A stretch of DNA of 64,000 nucleotides from NCBI RefSeq assembly GCF_000518805.1, contig NZ_JAEH01000001.1, forward strand, positions 248,001 through 312,000. The letters are read 5' to 3'. This document shows, in pieces, positions 36,598 to 46,016 of the stretch; positions within the stretch are counted from its first letter, which is position 1, and each line of letters starts with the position of its first letter. The stretch is from Shewanella waksmanii ATCC BAA-643 (GTDB taxonomy: Bacteria; Pseudomonadota; Gammaproteobacteria; Enterobacterales; Shewanellaceae). The translations under genes and the position numbers were made by a program. Under the pieces are notes generated by a model that searched no databases, was not told the DNA's origin, and saw only the letters and a list, made by a program, of their open reading frames with translations.

Positions 36598-37047
36598 TTA
36601 GGCTTGTTGCTTAAGCTGCTGCTCTGTTAGCGCGGCAATTTGCGCCAATAGACTCGTCAATTGTGCTTCAAGTACCTTACGCTGCTTATCAGCACCGTCA
36701 GAGCGATCGCCAACGAGTTCATCGAGTTGCTTTTGCAACTCTTCGACCTGCTGCTTGAGGCTATCAATGAGTTCATCGAGTTTGTCTTTGGGGGCAAGTT
36801 CGGCGCTTTCCTTGCTTGCAACTTGCTGATTTGCAAGGCGCTGAGCGTGTAATGTCATACCGGAGTCACTTGCTAGCGCCTGATAAGCTTGAGCAGATAT
36901 TTGCACCACGTCATTATCAGTGGTTGATAGTGCACTTGTACTCGTTGCTTGGCTAGTTTGCTGATTTGTCGTTCGAGAGGCAATTTTTAGTTGACTGAAA
37001 TCACCGATGGGCTCGGCAGCACCCACAGCTTTGGTTATCACGTTCAC
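36598..37047 (-). CDS. FlxA-like protein
   Basis: About 149 aa. The C-terminal half is a coiled coil (LDELIDSLKQQVEELQKQLDEL, continued as LEAQLTSLLAQIAAL) typical of FlxA-like proteins; the N-terminal part is low-complexity and Ser/Thr/Gln-rich. The likely start is the GTG at 37047, placed 7 nt after AGGAG; a longer in-frame extension would have no site. FlxA in E. coli is under flagellar control; the molecular role is unknown. Single gene, no neighbours in an operon. Confidence 0.7.
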   Translation of the reverse strand: MNVITKAVGAAEPIGDFSQLKIASRTTNQQTSQATSTSALSTTDNDVVQISAQAYQALASDSGMTLHAQRLANQQVASKESAELAPKDKLDELIDSLKQQVEELQKQLDELVGDRSDGADKQRKVLEAQLTSLLAQIAALTEQQLKQQA

Positions 37048-37383
37048 AACACCACTCCTCAAGGCAGCGCTAAAACATAGCACTACCAATAGTCTCTATA
37101 AGAGTGATATCGGCCTAATTAGCAAAACATTAACCCGTTTTATGCTGCTTTACGCTATTTGTCATGCTTATCTAGCAAGTAATATTACTGCGCTTGCTAG
37201 AAAGCCCAATAAATACTGTGCTATAGCAAAGAGCGAACGCCCCTTTCATCTTATCTTTGCTAGTGATTTGCTAATAGCGCGGACTGTTTTTAAATAAACG
37301 TCTTTAAACCAGCATCAAGCTGGACTCATAGAGGGGCCTAATCACTGCTAGCTTTGAAAAATCCATTGCAATTTATTAGTAAT
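37048..37383. other. Intergenic, no features seen
   Basis: 336 bp between two minus-strand genes. It should hold the promoter of the FlxA-like gene; no clear operator, repeat or hairpin was found. Confidence 0.4.
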
Positions 37384-37575
37384 CTACGCGTCTTCTTCAT
37401 GCATATAGCTCTCGATGAGTGACAGCTGTGCTTGTTCATCTAACCATGTCGTAGTGACATGATAACTGCTCGCATCCACTGCTTTTGCCGGCATATCCAC
37501 CTGGCAATCTATCTGCATTTTTCGCGATACAATCTCACTAAAGCCGCCACTGTACTGCGTTTTAGACATAGCCAT
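37384..37575 (-). CDS. Small hypothetical protein
   Basis: 63-aa soluble protein with no signal peptide or membrane segment; begins MAMSKTQYSGG and ends in an acidic EEDA. GGAGG precedes the chosen ATG by 5 nt. Not recognised. The strong ribosome-binding site and ordinary composition favour a real gene. Confidence 0.55.
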   Translation of the reverse strand: MAMSKTQYSGGFSEIVSRKMQIDCQVDMPAKAVDASSYHVTTTWLDEQAQLSLIESYMHEEDA

Positions 37576-37787
37576 ACCTTCCTCCCACAACTTAATGGCC
37601 GTTTAAGCTTTTAACGATAGGGTTGCAGTTAATTATAGTCCAGCGTGGGCTTTTCAGGTTTCGCCATGACTAATACACCTAGCACCAACGAGATTATTTT
37701 AAAAATGTGAACTGTGCATCTGTCACTCAGCTAACACTTGTACGCATAATAGAGCCGCCACTAATAACGAGAAAGCCGGAGTTTGCA

Positions 37788-38153
37788 ATGAAAAATAGAC
37801 ACAATCTTCAAACACGATGTACGGCTTGCAGCGAAACTATGTCAGTGAATGCTAACAACTGTCCGCAATGTGACACTCCCATAGGACTTGAAGCGTTAGC
37901 GGGCGTCGATCCCAACATGCGGATTAAAAACCAAAAACTGGCGATATGTTTTGGTTTATTACTCGGCGGGCTAGGTTTACACAAGTTCTATTTAGGACAC
38001 CATTTAAAAGGCAGCCTGTACTTGCTCTTTAGCTGGACACTCGTGCCTATTGTTATCGGCTGGGTAGACAGTATTCGTACCTTTAAAATGAGCCCATTTC
38101 GGTTCGCGCAGCGATACAATCAAATCAAACCCTCACGTCTACACGCCCTCTAA
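37788..38153 (+). CDS. TM2-domain protein with zinc-ribbon
   Basis: 121-aa protein. N-terminal zinc ribbon with two CxxC pairs (CTAC at about 12, CPQC at about 26), then a TM2 domain (about 50-105): AICFGLLLGGLGLHKFYLG, followed by a second helix ending in GWVDSIRTF. Start at 37788 with GGAG 6 nt upstream; an in-frame extension to 37707 lacks a site. TM2 proteins are small membrane proteins of unknown function. Followed by a GC-rich hairpin. Confidence 0.85.
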   Translation: MKNRHNLQTRCTACSETMSVNANNCPQCDTPIGLEALAGVDPNMRIKNQKLAICFGLLLGGLGLHKFYLGHHLKGSLYLLFSWTLVPIVIGWVDSIRTFKMSPFRFAQRYNQIKPSRLHAL

Positions 38154-38166
38154 CCCACAGGCAACC

Positions 38167-38195
38167 GACAGCCTAATAATAAACATTAGGCTGTC
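38167..38195 (+). terminator. Hairpin after the TM2 gene
   Basis: GACAGCCTAAT pairs perfectly with ATTAGGCTGTC (11 bp, 7-nt loop), 14 nt after the stop codon. No T-run, so termination strength is uncertain. Confidence 0.55.
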
Positions 38196-38452
38196 ATCCA
38201 ATATTTCCCTAGTAACCTAGCAGCACCTAACTAGAGTGCCAGCTCAACTGCGCCTGACAAAATATAGACAAACGTTTGAATGACTGTTTAAATGGTTGTT
38301 TATGTCTTTGCGGTATTTGACGCTAGAAACTTAATTATTTAAACAATAAGCTGTTAATTAATATCTAAAAATCAAAATTAGGGCATTCGAATTTTTTGGG
38401 ACATCACCGGTTATTTACTGGTGCTAAAACACAACAAAAAAGGGACCATTCG

Positions 38453-41041
38453 ATGCGTTTAAATAAGTTCATGCTTACCATGGGCATTGCTTCATCTGTG
38501 TTTTTAACAGCATGTGGCAGTGACGACGGCGGCGCCAATATTCAACGAGACAAACCACAACCTGAGATCACACCGCCATTGCAGGTTTTCGCGCCTGATG
38601 GCTTACTTAAAGCCCAAGTACGTCGCACCGCTTATGGTGTTCCACATATTCAAGCAGACAACCTAGAAAGCCTAGGTTTTGGTAGTGGCTATGCTCAAGC
38701 CCAAGACAATTTATGTGTACTCGCAGACGGGTTCATTAAGGCCAATTCTGAACGTTCAATGTATTTTGGCCCCCACGCATCTATTGATTTTTCGACAGGC
38801 TTACCAACCGCTGAAGATAATGGCAACCTGATTTCTGATTTCGCTTATAAAGCATTAAAAATCCGTGAAAAAGCGGAAAACCAATATAGTAGCTTTAGCT
38901 ACAACTCCCGCGCCCTGATGGAAGGTTTTAGTGCCGGATATAACCAATTTTTAGCAGATGTAGAAGCCGGCAATCAAACTGCTGAGCCGTTCTGCGCAGG
39001 TCAACCATGGGTCAAACCAATCAATGGTATAGATGTCGCTAACTATCTGTTCTCCATTGCATTATTGCCTGGTGCAGCAAACTTCTTAGATCTCATTTTT
39101 TATGCCAATCCCGGTGATGGTCAAGAGTACCTACCGCGTATCGTTGGCCCGGCGGCGACAACTGCAGCGCAAACAGCCTTTATTACTGACATAAATAATA
39201 AGTTTATAGCCCACCAACAAACGATCACCACCCCAGAAACCAACCCACGCGATTTGGGCTCAAATGGTTGGGGCTTAGGTAAAGATAAAACTGAAAACGG
39301 TATGGGAATGGTGCTAGGCAATCCGCACTTTCCCCATACAGGTAACCTACGTTTCTGGCAGTCGCATTTAACTATCCCTGGGCACTTAGATGTCATGGGT
39401 GGCTCTTTAGTCGGTATGCCAGGAGCGATAAACATCGGCTTTAACAAAGATTTAGCTTGGACACATACCTTCTCTACTGCTGAACATTTTGTGCTCTATA
39501 ACTTAGAGTTAGTCAGTGGCGATCGCATGCAATACCTGTTTGACGGCGAAGCGATGCCGATTACTAAAGAAACGGTACAAATTCTAGTGAACGGCGGTGC
39601 CGCTGGCATGCTCGTAGCTGAAAAGGATATTTATACCACACCAAAAGGGCCCATTGCTGAAGCCCCTGTCACTCAAGCGCCATTTGGTTGGGATGATGGC
39701 CAGGCCTTTATGCTACAAGACGCCAACATGGCAAATAAAGATCCAATCGATCACTGGCTTGCCATGAATCGCGCAACCAACAAAGATGAGTTTCAACAAG
39801 CCTTCAAGAATTATGACGGCGTCATTTTCAATAACACCATGTACGCCGACAAAGCGGGTAACGCTTTCTATATTGATGACTCAACGGTACCAGGCTTAAC
39901 TGGCGTGGCAATTAGCTTGTTAAAGTCTAATCCCGACATTATTGCCACTCGTGCACAGGCTGGGTTTACGATTTTGCCTGGAAACAGTTCATTATTTGCC
40001 TACGATGCACCGCTTGGTTATGAGTTTGCGCCTAAGTTAGAACGCAGTGACTTTGTGCAAAACTCCAACAACTCTTTTTGGTCAACCAACTTAGCTAGCC
40101 CACTTGAGGGGTACTCTGCAATGTATGGTCCAGAGCGAGGCCAGCAATCGCTGCGCACTCGAATGGCGCTCAAGCTTATGCAAGAAGCCGGTGGTGAAGA
40201 TGGCAAGTTTAACCTTGATGAGCTAGCAGCCGCGGCGCTGTCTAATCAAGTTTATCTGCAACATTTGGTGTTTGAAGACTTAATCAGCCAATGTACTGCG
40301 CAAGGTGATACGCCGGTGATGATTAGCGAAACACTGAGCAAGGATATCAGCACTGCTTGTGATGCATTGCAGCAGTGGAATGGCAGACAAGACAACGACA
40401 GTATTGGTGGGCCATTAATCCGTGAATTTGCGCATCTATTTGATCAAGCTAGCATGTTGAGTGTGCCTTTTGACGCCAATGACGCAGCAAATACGCCAAA
40501 CACCTTGGCAACTGACGGCAGTGCACTTGTTGCACTGGCACGCGCAGCAATAAACCTTGAAGCCGCAGGCTTTGCTGTGGACGCAGCACTTGGCACGGTT
40601 CAGTTTGTTGAAAAATCGCTACCCGATGGCAGCCCTTCAGGTAACAAACTACCTTGGCCTGGCAGCCACAATGCATCTGGTGGCTTTAATGTGTTCTCAA
40701 CCAGCCTGTCTGGTGATGACACCTTGATACCGCAACACACCTACCCTAGCGTCATAGATCCGGTTAGCCAAGCACAACTGCCTTCAGGCCTGACGGCGCA
40801 AGGCTACCCTATCCGTTATGGCTCAAGTTGGATGATGGCGGTAAGCTTTACCGACCAAGGGCCTGTCGCAAAAGGCATTTTAACTTACTCGCAGTCGAGC
40901 AATATCACCTCTCCACAATCGAGTGACCAAAGTCAGTTGTACTCGAGCAGCAAACAGTTCCGCCCACTGTTATTTAACGAAGCGGATATTGCTGCAGCAG
41001 TTGAGTCTAGCACCGAACTAAGCTGGCAAAAGCCTGAATAG
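38453..41041 (+). CDS. Penicillin-acylase family (Ntn hydrolase) lipoprotein
   Basis: 862-aa protein. Lipobox LTAC with Cys21. S45 Ntn-hydrolase architecture: alpha chain with VRRTAYGVPHIQADNLESLG and GYAQAQDNLC; nucleophile Ser270 in LGSNGWGLG, where autocleavage makes the beta chain; then VLGNPHFPHTG, NIGFNKDLAWTHT, NNTMYADKAGNAFYIDDS and FVQNSNNSFW. Relatives include acyl-homoserine-lactone acylases and aculeacin-type acylases, so quorum-signal or lipopeptide deacylation is possible. Substrate cannot be told from sequence. Start at 38453 (GGGA upstream). Stand-alone gene with its own terminator. Confidence 0.88.
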   Translation: MRLNKFMLTMGIASSVFLTACGSDDGGANIQRDKPQPEITPPLQVFAPDGLLKAQVRRTAYGVPHIQADNLESLGFGSGYAQAQDNLCVLADGFIKANSERSMYFGPHASIDFSTGLPTAEDNGNLISDFAYKALKIREKAENQYSSFSYNSRALMEGFSAGYNQFLADVEAGNQTAEPFCAGQPWVKPINGIDVANYLFSIALLPGAANFLDLIFYANPGDGQEYLPRIVGPAATTAAQTAFITDINNKFIAHQQTITTPETNPRDLGSNGWGLGKDKTENGMGMVLGNPHFPHTGNLRFWQSHLTIPGHLDVMGGSLVGMPGAINIGFNKDLAWTHTFSTAEHFVLYNLELVSGDRMQYLFDGEAMPITKETVQILVNGGAAGMLVAEKDIYTTPKGPIAEAPVTQAPFGWDDGQAFMLQDANMANKDPIDHWLAMNRATNKDEFQQAFKNYDGVIFNNTMYADKAGNAFYIDDSTVPGLTGVAISLLKSNPDIIATRAQAGFTILPGNSSLFAYDAPLGYEFAPKLERSDFVQNSNNSFWSTNLASPLEGYSAMYGPERGQQSLRTRMALKLMQEAGGEDGKFNLDELAAAALSNQVYLQHLVFEDLISQCTAQGDTPVMISETLSKDISTACDALQQWNGRQDNDSIGGPLIREFAHLFDQASMLSVPFDANDAANTPNTLATDGSALVALARAAINLEAAGFAVDAALGTVQFVEKSLPDGSPSGNKLPWPGSHNASGGFNVFSTSLSGDDTLIPQHTYPSVIDPVSQAQLPSGLTAQGYPIRYGSSWMMAVSFTDQGPVAKGILTYSQSSNITSPQSSDQSQLYSSSKQFRPLLFNEADIAAAVESSTELSWQKPE

Positions 41042-41069
41042 AATGTAAGTTGGCAATTGCGTGATTCAA

Positions 41070-41095
41070 GGGTAGCAAGCGCTACCCTTTTTTTT
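41070..41095 (+). terminator. Rho-independent terminator
   Basis: GGGTAGC and GCTACCC pair perfectly around AAGC and are followed by eight T residues, 28 nt after the acylase gene. Confidence 0.95.
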
Positions 41096-41214
41096 ATTGT
41101 TAACTCATAGATTAAAATTAGCAAAAACTTAAGTAAACCATTGATAAAATGAGCTTTATCTATCCTAACCTGTCAACTAATATCAAAGTAAGCCGGTGTA
41201 ACAGGGATGCAGTG

Positions 41215-41658
41215 ATGGCTAGAAACATAACTAATCTGACGCTATGGGGTGCGGTAATAACCCAGCTTTTAATGCCGTGCGCAATGGCGGCCACCATTGA
41301 GCTCACCCGTTACGATGGGGGTTATCAAGGAGATTTGAACGATGAAAAAGCGTTGATGTTTGTATTCTCAAGTAATAACCAGCACTTTCAATGCCACGTC
41401 ACCACCACCGAGAAGTACCTACGTCAAGCCCAACACCGACTAGAGAACATTAACTTAAGCGAGCCCAACTTCTATTTCGACTGTCAGTCAGATGAGCAAC
41501 ATTATATGTTGTCAAACCGCTATCGAACCTACGCTGAGGTCATTATAAAGCAGCCCGATAGCCAATTTCCGATGTCGATGCATATCGAAGCTAAACTGGT
41601 CAATCTTGATGGCGATTTCGCCTACGTGCGAAGTGGTGATATTGCACTCACACGCTAG
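41215..41658 (+). CDS. Hypothetical periplasmic protein
   Basis: 147-aa protein with a signal peptide cleaved after AMA (about residue 26). The mature part has two cysteines (FQCHVTT, YFDCQSD) that may form a disulfide, and alternating strands suggesting a beta-sandwich. Start at 41215 after GGGA. Not recognised. Independent gene between the acylase and the peptidase. Confidence 0.65.
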   Translation: MARNITNLTLWGAVITQLLMPCAMAATIELTRYDGGYQGDLNDEKALMFVFSSNNQHFQCHVTTTEKYLRQAQHRLENINLSEPNFYFDCQSDEQHYMLSNRYRTYAEVIIKQPDSQFPMSMHIEAKLVNLDGDFAYVRSGDIALTR

Positions 41659-41819
41659 TTATTTGTTGCTTCCAATCTCAATGTTCAGCTACATAAACTT
41701 ACATATTTTCTGATACAGCTTTTAACTGAACACCGCTATACTCATGACGCCCCCAGCTTACTGAGGGCTAACAATAATAAAACTAATCACAAATTGAATG
41801 TTATCCAAGGAGACCACTC

Positions 41820-43862
41820 GTGAAGAAAGCCGGGATTATATTACTGTGCCTGCTACTGCCTCTGGCAAATGCATTTGCGGCGCAGAACAAGCCTCTTTCA
41901 GTTGATGTGCTGTGGCAACTCAACAGAATTGGTAGCCCAATGATTTCCCCCCATGGTGAATACATTGTTGCGCCAGTTACCCAATATGACGTACCTGAAG
42001 ATAAAGGTGCGACTCAACTATGGTTATTTGCCAAAGATGGCAGTAGTCAGCGACCACTTACCGCTAAAGGTTTACGTGCTAGCGAACCGGTATTTTCACC
42101 AGATGGTAATACCCTTGCTTTTGTCAGCAAACGTGATGACGATGAAGCTGGACAAATATACCTGTTGCCTTTAAACAAAGCGGGCGAAGCACAACGCCTA
42201 ACCGAAGTGCCAGGCGGAGTTTACGGAGTAAAGTGGGTCGGTGAACACTTATATTTCATCAGCCGTATTTTCCCAGGTAAAAACTGGCAGCAAATGAGTG
42301 AGCAACTTAAAGCTGATAAAGACAGTAAATTATCTGCACAACAATGGAATGAGCTGCCTTATTCAAGTTTTGATCACTGGATTGACGAAAACAGACAAGC
42401 CCACGTTTTTAGAATCAATGCTAACGGCGGCGAAATAGAACCAGTCACTGCCACATTCAATAAGCAGTTACCTCGCTCTTATCAAAGTGCAGCTAGCTAC
42501 GATGTGAGCCCTAACGAACAGTACATTGCCTTCAATGCCAATGGCTGGGCAGCGGATAAAAAAACGCGCAATGTCGATCCAAAAATCGATATTTTCTTAG
42601 CTAAGATAGGCAGTGATAAAGCGGTTAATCTCACGCCAAAAAATGAAGCTCCCGATGCCAACCCAAGTTTCAGCCCTGATGGAAAAACGCTGGCATTTAC
42701 CCGTCAACTTATCCATGGCTTCTATGCCGACACGGCAAACCTAAACCTGTATGACATTCAGCGTGAAACACTGCGTGAAATCACCACGGATTGGGATCGT
42801 TCGGTTGCGCGCTACGTTTGGACCGCTGACAGTAAAGGTTTTTATGCGGCAATCGACGATGCAGCCACACGCCGTATTTACCACATTAGTGCCAAAAATG
42901 GCAAAGTGAAGCCCATTACCGATAACACCAACTATGGCAAGCCTTCAATCGCCAATGACGGTACCCTCGTCGCTGCCAATGATAGCTTTCTCTATCCTGC
43001 ACGAGTGATTAAGATTGATACCCGCAGTGGTAAAACGACTCGTTTAGATAGCTTTAACGACGATATTCTAGCTGATGTCGATCTGGGCACTTATGAGTCA
43101 GTCACCTATAAAGGTTATAATGACCAAGATATTCAGATGTGGGTGCATTATCCACCTGGATTTGATCGCAGCAAAAAGTACCCACTAATGATGCTGATCC
43201 ATGGCGGACCACATAACGCCATCTCTGACGGGTTTCACTACCGCTGGAATGCACAAACTTTTGCATCTTGGGGATATGTGACCGCATGGCCTAATTTCCA
43301 TGGTTCAAGTAGCTTTGGACAAGAGTTTGCCGACAGCATCAACCCAGACTGGAAAAATAAATCACTCGAAGATGTATTTAAAGCCACCGAGTGGTTTGAG
43401 AGCAAAGATTGGATTGACAGTGAGCGTATGGTGGCTGGCGGCGCGAGCTACGGCGGCTATTTAACATCGATTATTTTGGGACAAAAACACCCGTTTAATG
43501 CATTACTTATCCATGCAGCGGTTTATAACATGTACTCACAAATGTCAGCCGACTTTGCCGTACATAGTACCCGATTTGGTAACTACTGGGATAACCCAGA
43601 AATTTACCAGTCTATCTCACCACACTATGGCGCAGGCAACTTCAACACGCCGACTTTGGTCATTCATGGTCAACTTGATTATCGCGTACCGGTAGGGCAA
43701 GGGTTTGAGCTATTCCGCACCCTACAAAGCCGTGGGGTCGAATCACGCATGATATATTATCCAGATGAAAACCATTGGATTATGAAGCCTAATAATTCTA
43801 TTTATTGGTACAACCAAGTGGAAGATTGGATGACGCGTTTTGCCGAGCCGGGCGGACGTTAA
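41820..43862 (+). CDS. S9-family peptidase (dipeptidyl/acylaminoacyl peptidase type)
   Basis: 680-aa secreted serine peptidase. Signal peptide 1-20 (..PLANAFA); beta-propeller of WD40/TolB-like repeats (about 30-410; FSPDGNTLAFVS, FSPDGKTLAFTR); alpha/beta-hydrolase domain (about 430-680) with oxyanion loop IHGGPH, nucleophile Ser in GGASYGGY (near 542), Asp in HGQLDYRVP (near 622) and His in DENHWI (near 650). The family cleaves short peptides. GTG start with AAGGAG 7 nt upstream. Likely periplasmic peptide degradation. Confidence 0.92.
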   Translation: MKKAGIILLCLLLPLANAFAAQNKPLSVDVLWQLNRIGSPMISPHGEYIVAPVTQYDVPEDKGATQLWLFAKDGSSQRPLTAKGLRASEPVFSPDGNTLAFVSKRDDDEAGQIYLLPLNKAGEAQRLTEVPGGVYGVKWVGEHLYFISRIFPGKNWQQMSEQLKADKDSKLSAQQWNELPYSSFDHWIDENRQAHVFRINANGGEIEPVTATFNKQLPRSYQSAASYDVSPNEQYIAFNANGWAADKKTRNVDPKIDIFLAKIGSDKAVNLTPKNEAPDANPSFSPDGKTLAFTRQLIHGFYADTANLNLYDIQRETLREITTDWDRSVARYVWTADSKGFYAAIDDAATRRIYHISAKNGKVKPITDNTNYGKPSIANDGTLVAANDSFLYPARVIKIDTRSGKTTRLDSFNDDILADVDLGTYESVTYKGYNDQDIQMWVHYPPGFDRSKKYPLMMLIHGGPHNAISDGFHYRWNAQTFASWGYVTAWPNFHGSSSFGQEFADSINPDWKNKSLEDVFKATEWFESKDWIDSERMVAGGASYGGYLTSIILGQKHPFNALLIHAAVYNMYSQMSADFAVHSTRFGNYWDNPEIYQSISPHYGAGNFNTPTLVIHGQLDYRVPVGQGFELFRTLQSRGVESRMIYYPDENHWIMKPNNSIYWYNQVEDWMTRFAEPGGR

Positions 43863-43890
43863 CTCTTTATACTAACGATTATAAAGAGTT
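43861..43890 (+). terminator. Hairpin at the end of the S9 peptidase gene
   Basis: AACTCTTTATA and TATAAAGAGTT pair perfectly (11 bp) and include the last bases of the stop codon. No T-run. The sequence also resembles the end of the MITE-like element at 33446. Confidence 0.5.
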
Positions 43891-44105
43891 GATCGCTCAG
43901 CGAGCAGGTAGTGGTTCAGCGGCTAAGTAACCAATTTAAAGCTAGTGACACTAGGTTTAGATTGGTTGCCACCGCATATGGACCACTATAACTCGCCTTT
44001 AAACACTGCTTTGAACAACCGACTTGTAGGTTGTGTAACCTTTTAAGGAAGTCACCATTCTCGGTGATATTCGCCTTAAATTCACCTGTCAAAAATCATG
44101 CTAAG
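43866..44105. repeat. Degenerate relative of the MITE-like element
   Basis: Starts with TTATACTAACGATTATAA..GCTCAGCGAG, which parallels the MITE end TAATACCAATCAGTATAA..ACTCAGCGAG. Further blocks also correspond (GGTTCAGCGGCTAAG with GGTTCTGAGGCAAGG; CACCATTCTCGGTG with CGCCATTCTGGCG). No matching right end was found. The remaining bases to 44331 hold no gene. Confidence 0.4.
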
Positions 44106-44331
44106 TAGCAGCTTATCTTTACCAATAAGTATTCAACAAGCGACAAATCACAAGGCCACATGACCTCGCTTTTTTTAACATTCCACAAGTTATTGTAATA
44201 AAGGAATTTTGTTAGCTGAATCTAGCTATTTAATTTTCCTCTACCTGTATCACCCCTCGGATTAAGTAAACTTGCATAATGCCATCAAAGTTAGCTATGT
44301 TAGATACAATTTATTACATAAGGTGAGCAAC

Positions 44332-44550
44332 ATGGTAAAACCAATTATTGGTAGTATTGTATGTTTATTAATATTTATTGGGCTGCTACAAGGCACCCAT
44401 CACATGTATGTAGCTGTAGCGGATAATGAGTTGGGGCTTTACGCTGTAGCAGCACTAGTGTGCGTGATGTGGGCTAGCCTCTTTGGTGTGGTACTAAGCT
44501 TATTTTTTCCACAACTAAAAGCGCTATGGTTGTCGATTAAAGATGACTGA
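44332..44550 (+). CDS. Small two-helix membrane protein
   Basis: 72-aa protein: helix 1 about 4-24 (IIGSIVCLLIFIGLLQG), short loop, helix 2 about 35-58, then a short cytoplasmic tail (KALWLSIKDD). Start at 44332, AAGGTG 6 nt upstream; an upstream in-frame ATG has no site. Not recognised. Confidence 0.65.
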   Translation: MVKPIIGSIVCLLIFIGLLQGTHHMYVAVADNELGLYAVAALVCVMWASLFGVVLSLFFPQLKALWLSIKDD

Positions 44551-44579
44551 GTTGCTGAGAATATTTGTGTAAAAGTTTA

Positions 44580-44611
44580 AGCACATTTGTCTGATAATTG
44601 GTAAATGTGCT
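44580..44611. terminator. Hairpin after the small membrane protein
   Basis: AGCACATTT pairs with AAATGTGCT (9 bp, 14-nt loop), 30 nt beyond the stop codon; no T-run. The rest of 44551-44815 shows nothing else. Confidence 0.45.
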
Positions 44612-44815
44612 AGCACAACTTTCTAAGTTTGACGTTTGACCCATACTGCATCCCTGCGAGTCAACATGAAACTGGACGATTAAATATAATCGATCAGCGA
44701 TTAAAAGTTAACTGATTAGTTTAAAAATCAGCCTATCTGCTTATAACAATTTGATTCGTTAATATTACGGCAGAGCATTTCCATTAACCTTTATTTTCAT
44801 ATGGTTATTGTACTT

Positions 44816-45187
44816 CTAGGAGCTCGCTAGATACTTGTCGAGCTTCTGTTGAATAGCATCGGGCAAAATTGGTTTGGTCACATAATCACTAGCGCCTAAC
44901 TTTTTGGCAAACTCCTGATCTGACTCTTCAGCTAATGTACTGATGACAACCACAGGTATTTGCGCTTTGACGCTGTCTTGCTGAAGGTGCTTAAGCACTT
45001 GGTAGCCGTTAACTTGCGGCATACTGATGTCTAAAAAGATTAAATCTGGAGTGGTTGAATCTAAAAGATCGATACCACCTAAACCTGAATTAGCGGTGGT
45101 GACTTGATAATCATCGCCCAACATAGCAAGTAACACGCCGGTGCAGACGGGGTCATCATCTATAATCAAGATTTTAGCTCTATCCAT
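44816..45187 (-). CDS. Single-domain response regulator (CheY-like)
   Basis: 123-aa receiver domain without output domain. Acidic pair in LIIDDDP, phospho-Asp in LIFLDISMPQVNG (near 53), Thr/Ser switch in VVISTLAEE and Lys in YVTKPIL. It probably acts by protein interaction or phosphorelay. No kinase is adjacent; orphan kinases within the window include the symporter fusion at 26.3-29.2 kb, but a link is not shown by sequence. Confidence 0.88.
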   Translation of the reverse strand: MDRAKILIIDDDPVCTGVLLAMLGDDYQVTTANSGLGGIDLLDSTTPDLIFLDISMPQVNGYQVLKHLQQDSVKAQIPVVVISTLAEESDQEFAKKLGASDYVTKPILPDAIQQKLDKYLASS

Positions 45188-45709
45188 TCATCACCTTCAA
45201 ACCATTAAGATTTTCAAAACTAGACTAACCCGAAGCACGGACAACACAACGCTACCTACACTTTATGACACTAAAAATGTGCTTGAGTTCACGTATCTAA
45301 AATATTAGCCAACTCACCATCATGATGCAATGTTAATTGAGGCAATTAGGCTTAATAATCAATGAATTATACTTCACCAGCATCTAACAAGCGCCTTTAA
45401 TACAAAAGGGCATGCAAAACAACAACTTATAGTCATCCCTGCTAAAAATTAGCACCTTTCGGAGACCAGCTCCACCAACCTCCCCCACTAGATAAACAAC
45501 CAACCACTAGATAAACAACCAACCACTATTGACTAAATTGCCATCACATTTGTGGGTTTGATCGCAAAAAGTGACCACTTTATCACTGTACAGATAGTCG
45601 GCAATAGCCTATATTCTCCACAATTTCAGCAGCACTGACTCGCTGAAACCAACAAACCAATCAGATTGATTTTTTGTAACCACACTCGTTGTAGTGAAAG
45701 GAAAATAGA
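45188..45709. other. Intergenic region with a 19-bp tandem repeat
   Basis: 522 bp without a gene. CCACTAGATAAACAACCAA occurs twice in tandem (45485-45522) with a third partial copy. The last 60 bases contain the probable arfA promoter. Confidence 0.6.
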
Positions 45710-45901
45710 ATGGCAAAACCACGTGCCTCTTCGCGTATTGGCCACGAACATGGTCGAGGAGAGATTAAAGACAACGCAATTAAAGCGTTAGTAACCAGCA
45801 ATTTATTTAGGCCAAGAGTTGAAAAGCCTAAAAAGGGCAAAGGTTCATACAACCGCAAACACAACAAAGGGGCATTCGCTAAAGGGCAATGCCCCTTTTG
45901 A
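45710..45901 (+). CDS. arfA: Alternative ribosome-rescue factor A, non-stop mRNA type
   Basis: 63-aa Arf[37 protein letters not shown] match the E. coli protein (GQIKDNAIEALLHDPLF, RQRVEKNKKGKGSY). ArfA recruits RF2 to ribosomes stalled on mRNA lacking a stop codon. A terminator hairpin is inside the coding region (45866-45898) and the TGA stop directly follows its T-run, so most transcripts would end before the stop codon. tmRNA would then destroy the product unless trans-translation fails. RBS AGGA precedes the ATG. Confidence 0.93.
   Translation: MAKPRASSRIGHEHGRGEIKDNAIKALVTSNLFRPRVEKPKKGKGSYNRKHNKGAFAKGQCPF
45866..45898 (+). terminator. Intragenic terminator of arfA
   Basis: AAAGGGGCAT pairs perfectly with ATGCCCCTTT inside the arfA reading frame, with the TGA stop codon immediately 3'. 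This position is the known basis of arfA control by tmRNA. Confidence 0.9.
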
Positions 45902-46016
45902 TATTTAGACACTCCTGCAACTTATCTCAATTGCCATTCCTCGCTCAAACTGAGCCCATAACATCGCCGTTAAGATCAAACATAGGATTACAGATTAAGA
46001 TAACTGACATGGTTAT

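Noticed and set aside
45661..45912. 83-codon minus-strand ORF over arfA
   Set aside because: Antisense to a recognisable arfA; no RBS.
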